Origin: an uncultured Clostridiaceae bacterium
GTDB taxonomy: Bacteria; Bacillota; Clostridia; TANB77; CAG-508
Assembly: GCA_905198755.1 (NCBI GenBank)
Contig: CAJKDR010000008.1
Span: 1-20,389, forward strand
DNA length: 20,389 bases
Direction of reading: 5' to 3'
Part shown: in pieces, positions 8,115 through 14,545 of the stretch
Layout: every line of letters begins with the position of its first letter
Position numbering within the stretch: position 1 is the stretch's first letter
Made by a program: the position numbers and the translations under genes
The notes under the pieces: generated by a model
What the model saw: only the letters and a program-made list of their open reading frames with translations
Database searches by the model: none
Told to the model about the DNA's origin: nothing

Positions 8115-9038
8115 TTATGCATTCTCTTGTAATACAGGAACAATTTGTTTTTTTCTAGAAACAACGCCAGGCAAGAATGCCATATTATCTTCTAATTTTA
8201 CATTATAAGCTTTTTCAACCATATCTGTTCTTTTCCCAAGAGCAATAGCTTGAGAATTGCTATTTAAAATATCTGTAATAGCTAGCATAAACAAATCTAA
8301 ATTGTTATCTTGAATTTTTTTATTAATAGCATTTTCTAAATCTTCTTTATTTTTTACAACATCTTCAATACTTACTGTATTTACTTGTGCTATTACAACA
8401 TTATTACCGTTCATATTAATATTTTTTGCATCTAAATTAATTAATTCTTCAGAAGAATAGTCGCTTAAATCAGTACCAGCTTTTAACATATCTAAACCAT
8501 AAACATTTACATCAACATTTGCAATTTTTGCTAATTCTTCTAAAGCTTTTTTGTCTTTTTCAGTAGTAGTTGGAGATTTTAAAAGTAATGTATCTGATAT
8601 TATAGCACTAAGCATTAAACCAGCTATAGTAGAAGAAATCTCTACTTTATTTGAAATATACAATCCATAAAGAATAGTAGATGTACAACCAACTGGTTCA
8701 GCCATATAAAATAAAGGTTCAGAAGTTTCAAAATTAGAAATTCTATGATGATCTACTACTTTTTTTATTTTGGCATTTTCAATTCCATTAACACTTTGAG
8801 CAAATTCGTTGTGATCTACTAAGATAACGCTTGTACCATCTTCAACATTTTCTATTAATTCAGGTGCATCAACTTTAAAATAATTTAAAGCATATTGTGT
8901 TTCTTTGTTTATATCTCCTAATCTGCAAGCAACAACATCTTCGTTTCCTAATTTTCTTTCTAAATTTGCCATGACTAATGATGACATAATAGTATCTGTA
9001 TCTGGACTTTTATGTCCAAAGATTAAAGTTTTATTCAT
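8115..9038 (-). CDS. ppaC: manganese-dependent inorganic pyrophosphatase
   Basis: This is a family II pyrophosphatase of the DHH superfamily that hydrolyses pyrophosphate to phosphate in the cytoplasm and so drives biosynthetic reactions forward. At 307 aa it has the usual length. Metal ligands are visible: His9, Asp13 and Asp15 in FGHKSPDTDT, Asp75 in LVDHNEF, the DHH triad Asp96-His97-His98, and Asp149 in IISDTLL. The C-terminal DHHA2 domain has GKRTD and the substrate-binding SRKKQ near the end. There are no CBS or DRTGG regulatory inserts, so it is the short, constitutive form. It is monocistronic, with its own minus-strand promoter and a GAGGT ribosome binding site, and converges on mnmA. 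Confidence 0.97.
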   Translation of the reverse strand: MNKTLIFGHKSPDTDTIMSSLVMANLERKLGNEDVVACRLGDINKETQYALNYFKVDAPELIENVEDGTSVILVDHNEFAQSVNGIENAKIKKVVDHHRISNFETSEPLFYMAEPVGCTSTILYGLYISNKVEISSTIAGLMLSAIISDTLLLKSPTTTEKDKKALEELAKIANVDVNVYGLDMLKAGTDLSDYSSEELINLDAKNINMNGNNVVIAQVNTVSIEDVVKNKEDLENAINKKIQDNNLDLFMLAITDILNSNSQAIALGKRTDMVEKAYNVKLEDNMAFLPGVVSRKKQIVPVLQENA

Positions 9039-9075
9039 ATATATACCTCATTTCATATTTAAATTTGCAACTAAT

Positions 9076-9104
9076 ATAATAACATACATAAAAAATATAT
9101 TCAA
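9076..9104 (-). promoter_or_regulatory. extended -10 promoter for ppaC
   Basis: Read on the minus strand, TTGAAT (9104-9099), a 17-nt spacer and TATTAT (9081-9076) preceded by TGT form a plausible sigma-A extended -10 promoter. The 5' UTR would be about 30 nt, with a GAGGT site near the start codon. Confidence 0.6.
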
Positions 9105-9142
9105 TATTTTAAAGTGAAATATTAAATGAACAAACTGTTTTC

Positions 9143-9171
9143 TTGACTTTATTCCTAATATATAGTATAAT
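9143..9171 (+). promoter_or_regulatory. sigma-A promoter for the rnj operon
   Basis: TTGACT (9143-9148), a 17-nt spacer and TATAAT (9166-9171) form a strong promoter. It diverges from the ppaC promoter about 40 bp away. Transcription should start near 9178, leaving a leader of about 250 nt before rnj. Confidence 0.8.
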
Positions 9172-9177
9172 TTATTA

Positions 9178-9431
9178 TAGTTGTTACCAATTTAAGGTAA
9201 AGAAGAGATTTAGTTTTAAATAATATATTAAGTGTTGATTCGGAATAAAATATGAATAAGAATGTAGGTTAATATTGTGTATGCACGGAAAAATTATGAT
9301 ACATAATATTACTATGTTATAAATAGAAATACATAAATATCAATAGTTTAATATAGTAAACTATTTTTGTCTAATATTAATTAGATAACTTCAATAAATA
9401 AAACATAAAAATAGAAAGGAAGAAAATTTAA
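9178..9431 (+). promoter_or_regulatory. long structured 5' leader of the rnj operon
   Basis: About 254 nt without a gene separate the predicted transcript start from rnj. Visible inverted repeats are TTACC/GGTAA (9184-9188 with 9196-9200), a 13-bp stem with one G-U pair (9270-9282 with 9299-9311), and a 9-bp stem (9342-9350 with 9357-9365) followed directly by TTT. There is also a weak 6-bp stem (9371-9376 with 9381-9386). The third looks like an AT-only attenuator. I recognise no named riboswitch. Only tiny open frames (such as ATG at 9252, 6 codons) occur here. A regulatory role, possibly RNase J acting on its own message, is inference. Confidence 0.45.
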
Positions 9432-11306
9432 ATGACAGAAAAAGAGATTACAAAAGAAACAAATGAGGCTAATAAAGTGCCTAAAACAAGAAAAAGAAAA
9501 ACACCATATAAAAGAGAATATGCAAAAAAGAATACTAGTAAAATAGTGAAGAAGGATGAAAAGAAAAACAATACAGAAGTAAAAAAAGCACCAAGAAAAA
9601 GAAATACTAAACAAGTAAAGAAAGATGAAAATTTAGAATTTAGATTCAAATCTAGTCCATTAAAGATAATACCACTAGGAGGACTTTTAGAAGTTGGAAA
9701 AAATATTACAGTATTTGAATATGAAAATGAAATAATAATAGTAGACTGTGGTTTGGCATTCCCAGAGGATGATATGCTTGGAGTAGACTTAGTAATACCA
9801 GATATATCATACTTAGAAAAAAATAAAGATAAAATAAAAGGATTGGTAATAACACATGGGCATGAAGACCATATAGGAGCTATACCTTATTTATTAAAGC
9901 AAATTAATGTGCCGATATATGCAACAAAATTAACAGCAGGTTTGATAAAAAACAAATTAGAGGAACATAAACTTTTAAAATCGGCTAAATTAAAAATTGT
10001 AAAACAAGGTGAGAAAATTAATCTTGGAAAAATGAAAGTAGAATTTATAAGAAGTTGTCATAGTATACCAGACTCAGTAGCACTTGCAATTCATACACCA
10101 GTTGGAATAATAGTACACACAGGAGATTTCAAAGTTGATTATACACCAATAGATGGAGAAAAAATGGACTTTGGTAGACTTGCAGAACTAGGAAATAAAG
10201 GCGTATTAGCACTTCTTTCTGATAGTACAAACTCAGAAAGAAAGGGATTTACAATGTCAGAAAGAACAGTAGGAACAGTACTAGATAAATTATTCTTAAA
10301 TTGTACAAAAAGAATAGTTGTTGCAACATTCGCTTCAAATGTTCATAGAGTACAGCAAATAGTTAATTCAGCCGTTAAATATGGAAGAAAAGTAGCTGTT
10401 TGTGGAAGAAGTATGATAAATGTAATAAAAACGGCTGTTGAATTAGGATATATGAATGTACCAGAAAATACATTTATTGATATAGATATGATTAAAAATT
10501 ACACAGACGAACAATTAGTAATATTAACAACAGGTAGTCAAGGTGAAGCAATGTCTGCTTTAACAAGAATGGCATCAGGTGAGCATAGAAAAGTAGAAAT
10601 AACACCAAACGACTTAGTAATAATATCTGCAAATCCTATACCAGGAAATGAAAAATATGTATCAAAAGTAATAGATGATTTGATGCAAATAGGTGCAGAG
10701 GTAGTATATAGTTCATTGGCGGATGTACACGTATCTGGTCATGCATGTCAAGAAGAACAAAAATTAATGCTTTCACTTGTAAGACCTAAATACTTTTTAC
10801 CAGTACATGGTGAATATAGACAACTTATGGCACATGCTAAAACAGCAGTTCAAGTTGGAATACCACCAGAAAATATATTTATAATGAATAATGGTAGAGT
10901 TATGGAATTAACGGAAAATTCTGCAAAGATGACAGGAGTAGTACAATCAGGAAAAATCTTAGTTGATGGATTAGGAATAGGTGATGTTGGAAATATTGTA
11001 CTAAGAGATAGACAACATTTATCACAAGATGGACTTATAGTAGTAGTATTAACAATGGATTCAGCAACAGGAGAAGTTGTTTCAGGACCAGATATTATTT
11101 CAAGAGGATTTGTTTATGTAAAAGAATCTGAAAATATAATGGATGAAGTAAAGAGAACAGTTCAAAGAGAATTATATAAATGTGAAGAAAAAGGAATAAA
11201 AGATTGGTCAAGCATAAAATCAAATTTAAAAGATGGATTGAGAGATTACGTATTTGCTAAAACCAAAAGAAACCCAATGATTTTACCAATTATTATGGAG
11301 GTATAG
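9432..11306 (+). CDS. rnj: ribonuclease J
   Basis: RNase J is a metallo-beta-lactamase/beta-CASP nuclease with 5'-3' exonuclease and endonuclease activity, central to mRNA decay and rRNA maturation in Bacillota. The zinc motif HGHEDH lies at residues 142-147. HSIPDSVALA, HTGDFK, LLSDSTNSER and the beta-CASP motifs HVSGHACQEE and LPVHGEYRQL follow in order, then the C-terminal domain. The 624-aa length exceeds the usual 555 or so. The surplus is an N-terminal, Lys/Arg/Thr-rich, probably disordered extension of about 75 residues before the core begins near PLKIIPLGGLLEVGKN. The ATG at 9432 follows AAAGGAAG. The gene leads an operon: the next gene starts 1 nt after its stop, with that gene's GGAGG site inside the end of rnj. 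Only one RNase J is visible, so J1 versus J2 cannot be decided. Confidence 0.96.
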   Translation: MTEKEITKETNEANKVPKTRKRKTPYKREYAKKNTSKIVKKDEKKNNTEVKKAPRKRNTKQVKKDENLEFRFKSSPLKIIPLGGLLEVGKNITVFEYENEIIIVDCGLAFPEDDMLGVDLVIPDISYLEKNKDKIKGLVITHGHEDHIGAIPYLLKQINVPIYATKLTAGLIKNKLEEHKLLKSAKLKIVKQGEKINLGKMKVEFIRSCHSIPDSVALAIHTPVGIIVHTGDFKVDYTPIDGEKMDFGRLAELGNKGVLALLSDSTNSERKGFTMSERTVGTVLDKLFLNCTKRIVVATFASNVHRVQQIVNSAVKYGRKVAVCGRSMINVIKTAVELGYMNVPENTFIDIDMIKNYTDEQLVILTTGSQGEAMSALTRMASGEHRKVEITPNDLVIISANPIPGNEKYVSKVIDDLMQIGAEVVYSSLADVHVSGHACQEEQKLMLSLVRPKYFLPVHGEYRQLMAHAKTAVQVGIPPENIFIMNNGRVMELTENSAKMTGVVQSGKILVDGLGIGDVGNIVLRDRQHLSQDGLIVVVLTMDSATGEVVSGPDIISRGFVYVKESENIMDEVKRTVQRELYKCEEKGIKDWSSIKSNLKDGLRDYVFAKTKRNPMILPIIMEV

Positions 11307-11307
11307 A

Positions 11308-11754
11308 ATGGGGAAAATAGAAAGTTTAAAGGAATTGTATAATGATTTAAGTAAAGGTGAAATTAAATTATCTGAAATAGTGAGCGATTACAAAAAACTT
11401 GGAAGTAGAATGATGAATGAAAAAAAGTACGCAAAATATAGTATAGACTTTCAAATTTTAGCAACATATATAGAAGAAGAATTTGGTACATCTTTGAAAA
11501 AACTAGCTCAAGATGATATGAAAAAAGAAGAAAGAAAAAATGTTTCTAGAAAATCAAACAGTTCAATAAGAATGAATGAACGAAAAGAGAAAATAAAAAA
11601 ATCAAATATTAAAATTGCTATTGCAGGAAGAAAATTGGAAAGATCAAGAGCTAGTGAGAATGTAATAAGAAAAAGAAAGATGGCAGAAGAAAAAAACAAG
11701 CAAAAAATATCTATAGAAGAAGGAAAAAAGATTGTAGAAGGAGAGGAAAGATAA
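11308..11754 (+). CDS. basic, partly disordered protein of unknown function
   Basis: I do not recognise this 148-aa protein. Residues 1-70 look helical and mixed-charge, with YNDLSKGEIKLSEIVSDYKK and YIEEEFGTSLKKL segments. Residues 70-148 are dominated by Lys, Arg, Glu and Ser, with no hydrophobic core apart from a short IKIAIAGRKL. There is no signal peptide or membrane helix. It starts 1 nt after the rnj stop, and its TAA overlaps the gltX ATG by one base (TAATG), so it is tightly coupled on both sides. That placement and its basic character would suit an RNA- or ribosome-associated protein, but this is inference. A good GGAGG site (11297-11301) lies 6 nt before its ATG. Confidence 0.82.
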   Translation: MGKIESLKELYNDLSKGEIKLSEIVSDYKKLGSRMMNEKKYAKYSIDFQILATYIEEEFGTSLKKLAQDDMKKEERKNVSRKSNSSIRMNERKEKIKKSNIKIAIAGRKLERSRASENVIRKRKMAEEKNKQKISIEEGKKIVEGEER

Positions 11755-13403
11755 TGGATTATAAAGATTTAGCAAACCTAATATTTCCGGATGTGAAGGA
11801 TATCAGTTATTATGAAGAAAAGTATCCAAGAAGAAATTTGCCAGAAGGAGCAATAGTTACAAGATTTGCACCAAGTCCAACAGGATTTGTTCATATAGGA
11901 GGACTATATCAAGCATTAGTAGCAAGAACAGCTGCTGAAAAAAGCAAAGGCGTATTTATATTAAGAATAGAAGACACAGACCAAAAAAGAGAAATAGAAA
12001 ATGGTACAGAAGGAATTATACAATCATTAAAAGATTTTGATATGATGCCAGATGAAGGAAGAATATCAAAAGATGAAGAAATTGGAAACTATGGACCATA
12101 TCAACAATCGCTAAGAAAAGATATATATCAAGCCTATGCAAAATATATGATTGGACAAGGTAAAGCATATCCATGTTTTGCAACAGCAGAGGATTTAGAA
12201 GAAATGAGAGCAAAACAAGAGGCGGCAAAAGTAAGAACAGGATATTATGGAGTTTGGGCTAAATATAGAAACTTATCAGTAGAAGAAGCAACAGAAAAAA
12301 TAAAAAATGGAGAATCATACATTATAAGATTTAAATCACCAGGAAGAGAAGATAGAAAGATTAAACATAAAGATATAATAAAAGGAAATGTGGATTTTCC
12401 AGAAAATGATCAAGATATAGTTATAATAAAAGCAGATGGATTACCAACATATCATTTTGCACATGCTGTTGATGACCATCTAATGGGAACAACACATGTA
12501 ATAAGAAGTGATGAATGGCTATCATCAGTACCACTACATTTACAATTATTTATGGAATTAGGTTTCAAACCGCCTAAGTATGCACACATTTCACCAATAA
12601 TGAAAAATGATAATGGTAACAAGCGTAAATTGAGTAAAAGAAAAGATCCAGAGGCTGCTGTTAGTTATTATGCAGAATTAGGTATTCCAAGCTTAGCTGT
12701 AAAAGAATATTTGTTAAATATAGCAAACTCAAACTTTGAAAATTGGAGGAAACAAAATAAACAAGCACCAATTGAAGAATTCGATTTTAAACTAAATAAA
12801 ATGAGTGTTAGTGGAGCATTATTTGATATGGTTAAGTTATTAGATGTATCTAAAATTGTAATATCAAAAATGACAGCAGAAGAAGTCTATGAAAAGGCAA
12901 TAAGATGGGCTCAAACATATGATGAAGAATTATATGAGTTATTATCAAAAGATAAAGAATATACTTTAAAAGTATTAGGTATAGAAAGAGGAAACCAAAA
13001 ACCAAGAAAAGATATAGCAAAATGGTCAGACCTAAAATATAATATTGAATATATGTATAATGAAGAATTTGAAAAAGTTAAGAACAACTATGAATTGCAA
13101 ACAATAAATAATAAAGAAGATATTAGAAAAATATTAGATTTATATGCAGAAGAATACTTTAACATCGATGATGATAAACAAACATGGTTTAATAAAATAA
13201 AAGAAGTTGCAGGAAAAATGGAATATGCAAAAGAAGTAAAAGAATTTAAAGCAAATCCAGAACAATACAAAGCACATGTTGGAGACGTAAGTACAGTAAT
13301 AAGAATAGCACTTACTGGAAGAACAAATACACCAGATATGTATGAAATAATGCAAGTACTTGGAAAAGAAGAAGTTATCTCAAGATTAAAAAATTTTGAA
13401 TAG
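11754..13403 (+). CDS. gltX: glutamate--tRNA ligase
   Basis: This class I aminoacyl-tRNA synthetase charges tRNA-Glu, and often also tRNA-Gln in Bacillota that use the amidotransferase route. The Rossmann core starts at RFAPSPTGFVHIGG with the HIGH-type signature at residues 47-50. LRIEDTDQKRE and the GluRS-specific ADGLPTYHFAHAVDDH follow, and the KMSKS-type loop KLSKR is at 292-296. The rest is the helical anticodon-binding part. At 549 aa it is longer than the common 485-500-aa form, with about 35 extra residues before the core and a longer C-terminal region; I recall this as a clostridial GluRS subtype. It cannot be told from sequence whether it discriminates against tRNA-Gln. The start overlaps the preceding stop codon and the DUF951 gene follows 9 nt later. 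Confidence 0.95.
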   Translation: MDYKDLANLIFPDVKDISYYEEKYPRRNLPEGAIVTRFAPSPTGFVHIGGLYQALVARTAAEKSKGVFILRIEDTDQKREIENGTEGIIQSLKDFDMMPDEGRISKDEEIGNYGPYQQSLRKDIYQAYAKYMIGQGKAYPCFATAEDLEEMRAKQEAAKVRTGYYGVWAKYRNLSVEEATEKIKNGESYIIRFKSPGREDRKIKHKDIIKGNVDFPENDQDIVIIKADGLPTYHFAHAVDDHLMGTTHVIRSDEWLSSVPLHLQLFMELGFKPPKYAHISPIMKNDNGNKRKLSKRKDPEAAVSYYAELGIPSLAVKEYLLNIANSNFENWRKQNKQAPIEEFDFKLNKMSVSGALFDMVKLLDVSKIVISKMTAEEVYEKAIRWAQTYDEELYELLSKDKEYTLKVLGIERGNQKPRKDIAKWSDLKYNIEYMYNEEFEKVKNNYELQTINNKEDIRKILDLYAEEYFNIDDDKQTWFNKIKEVAGKMEYAKEVKEFKANPEQYKAHVGDVSTVIRIALTGRTNTPDMYEIMQVLGKEEVISRLKNFE

Positions 13404-13412
13404 GAGAAAAAA

Positions 13413-13625
13413 ATGGATTACAATGTAGGAGATATTGTAAGAACAAAAAAACAACATCCATGTGGTAGCAAAAAATGGGAACTAACAAGAGTTGGAGTTG
13501 ATTTTAAATTAAAGTGTTTAGGATGTGGGCATGAATTAATAATGCCTCGTATAAAAGCACTTAAAATTATTACGAAAAATGAAACAACAGGATATGTAAA
13601 TAGTAAAAAGTCTACAAATAAGTAG
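13413..13625 (+). CDS. DUF951 family protein
   Basis: This 70-aa protein matches the small DUF951 family: an opening VGDIVRTKKQHPCGSKKWEL, then RVGVDFKLKCLGCGHELIMPR. The HPCG and CLGCGH cysteines (three in all, plus His) look like a small metal site or conserved turn, but no function is established. Members often lie beside translation-related genes, and here it sits 9 nt after gltX with AGGAG overlapping the gltX stop codon. The last residues (about 56-70) are not conserved-looking; the stop codon and final codons are built into the terminator hairpin. Confidence 0.92.
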   Translation: MDYNVGDIVRTKKQHPCGSKKWELTRVGVDFKLKCLGCGHELIMPRIKALKIITKNETTGYVNSKKSTNK

Positions 13626-13632
13626 ACTTTTT
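13605..13632 (+). terminator. terminator ending the rnj-gltX-DUF951 operon
   Basis: An 11-bp perfect stem (13605-13615 with 13622-13632) with a 6-nt loop has A- and T-runs at its base, so it could work in both directions. The TAG stop codon (13623-13625) of the DUF951 gene lies in the 3' arm. Confidence 0.9.
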
Positions 13633-13670
13633 ATTTAGTTTATAACATATAATTTTATGAGGTGATTAAT

Positions 13671-14213
13671 TTGAATAAAAAGAAAATATTATACTGGCAA
13701 ATTGCAGTAATAATATTTACATGGATTCTTGGAACACTATTACATTTTACTTATGAATGGTCAGGAGAAAACATAGCAGATGGAATATTTAGTGCTGTAA
13801 ATGAAAGTACATGGGAACATTTAAAATTAACATTTTTCCCTATGTTATTGCTTAGTATTATAGAAGGAATATTCTTATATAATAGTTCAAACAATTACAT
13901 AGAAGCAAAAACAATAGGAATATTTTTATCGATATTTTTAATAGTGACAATATTCTATACTTATACAGGAATTCTGGGTACAAATTTTGCTTTTATAGAT
14001 ATATTAACGTTTTTATTATCTGTGCTACTATCAGAATATGTATCTTATAGAATACTTGTAACAAAAGAACAAAGTAACATTATAACAAAAGTATTAAGCA
14101 TAGCAATAATTATATTTTTATTAGCATGTTTTATAAGATTTACATTTGCACCACCAAAAGTACAATTATTTAAAGATCCAATAAATGGAACATATGGAAT
14201 ATTAAAAGAATAA
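13671..14213 (+). CDS. DUF6512-like integral membrane protein
   Basis: This is a hydrophobic protein of about 180 aa with five probable membrane helices: ILYWQIAVIIFTWILGTLL, FFPMLLLSIIEGIFLY, a TIGIFLSIFLIVTIFY region, ILTFLLSVLLSEYV, and IAIIIFLLACFIRF. Between helices 1 and 2 lies the conserved AVNESTWEHLKL motif, which I associate with DUF6512 membrane proteins of Clostridia; no function is known. I choose the TTG at 13671, because GAGGTGAT (13659-13666) is a proper ribosome binding site for it. The GTG at 13662, three codons upstream and in frame, lies inside that site. No clear promoter is visible between the preceding terminator and the start, so it may depend on read-through or a weak promoter. 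Confidence 0.8.
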   Translation: MNKKKILYWQIAVIIFTWILGTLLHFTYEWSGENIADGIFSAVNESTWEHLKLTFFPMLLLSIIEGIFLYNSSNNYIEAKTIGIFLSIFLIVTIFYTYTGILGTNFAFIDILTFLLSVLLSEYVSYRILVTKEQSNIITKVLSIAIIIFLLACFIRFTFAPPKVQLFKDPINGTYGILKE

Positions 14214-14238
14214 AGAGCAGAAACTGATCCTGCTCTTT
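14212..14238. terminator. hairpin between the convergent DUF6512 and 55-aa genes
   Basis: A 9-bp perfect stem (14212-14220 with 14230-14238) starts at the DUF6512 stop codon and lies 13 nt past the stop of the minus-strand small gene. The T-tract is weak on both sides (ACATTAG on plus, ATTCTTTT on minus), so termination efficiency is uncertain. Confidence 0.6.
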
Positions 14239-14251
14239 ACATTAGACAAAA

Positions 14252-14419
14252 CTATTTTTTGAATTTATGTTTAACTGAATTATACATAGCTAATTTATCT
14301 TTAGCTATATTAGCTGCCCGATGAAGTGGACCATAAAATGATTCAATTTCACCGATACTAGCTTCTTCAACAGTTTTTGGTAAATTCTCTAAAATTTCCA
14401 ATGTCTTTTTGTCTAGCAT
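14252..14419 (-). CDS. 55-aa protein of unknown function
   Basis: This is a short minus-strand gene supported by its signals more than by family recognition. The ATG (14419-14417) is 7 nt after a perfect AAAGGAGG (14434-14427) and about 35 nt after an extended -10 promoter. The product is 55 aa, soluble and helical in character, with an acidic first half (LEILENLPKTVEEASIGEIE) and a basic second half ending KHKFKK. A central FYGPLHRAANIAK stretch is the most distinctive part. There are no Cys residues, signal peptide or membrane helix. It is transcribed divergently from the FAD-dependent dehydrogenase and converges on the DUF6512 gene. Codon use (TTA, AAA, GAA, GCT) resembles the neighbours. 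I do not know its function. Confidence 0.82.
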   Translation of the reverse strand: MLDKKTLEILENLPKTVEEASIGEIESFYGPLHRAANIAKDKLAMYNSVKHKFKK

Positions 14420-14426
14420 TACAATG

Positions 14427-14434
14427 CCTCCTTT
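14427..14434 (-). promoter_or_regulatory. perfect ribosome binding site of the 55-aa gene
   Basis: AAAGGAGG on the minus strand, 7 nt before the ATG, is as strong as any site in the window. It is a main reason for accepting the small gene as real. Confidence 0.85.
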
Positions 14435-14451
14435 AGGTTTAATGCAATTTA

Positions 14452-14480
14452 ATTATACCATAAAGTAGCATAAAATACAA
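14452..14480 (-). promoter_or_regulatory. extended -10 promoter of the 55-aa gene
   Basis: On the minus strand TTGTAT (14480-14475), a 17-nt spacer and TATAAT (14457-14452) are present, with TGG directly before the -10 box. The predicted 5' UTR is about 25 nt. Confidence 0.75.
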
Positions 14481-14485
14481 ATGTG

Positions 14486-14514
14486 TTGTTTATTAGAAGA
14501 TTAAGTGATATAAT
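14486..14514 (+). promoter_or_regulatory. extended -10 promoter of the FAD dehydrogenase-addA unit
   Basis: TTGTTT (14486-14491), a 17-nt spacer and TATAAT (14509-14514) preceded by TGA lie on the plus strand. The -35 boxes of this promoter and the divergent one are separated by only 5 bp, so the two polymerases could compete. Confidence 0.75.
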
Positions 14515-14545
14515 TCAAATGAAAAATTACTAAGGAGGTAATAGT

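Noticed and set aside
9252..9272. Tiny frame ATG 9252 (six codons) in the rnj leader as a leader peptide.
   Set aside because: It has no Shine-Dalgarno and no run of regulatory codons, so it cannot be told from chance.
13641..13653. TATAAC and TATAAT sequences just before the DUF6512 gene.
   Set aside because: The TATAAT at 13648-13653 would start the transcript inside or after the ribosome binding site, and neither box has a suitably spaced -35. Not called as a promoter.
14214..14545. The stretch between the DUF6512 gene and the flavoprotein gene considered as a non-coding RNA locus.
   Set aside because: The minus-strand 55-aa gene with its ribosome binding site and promoter explains most of it.
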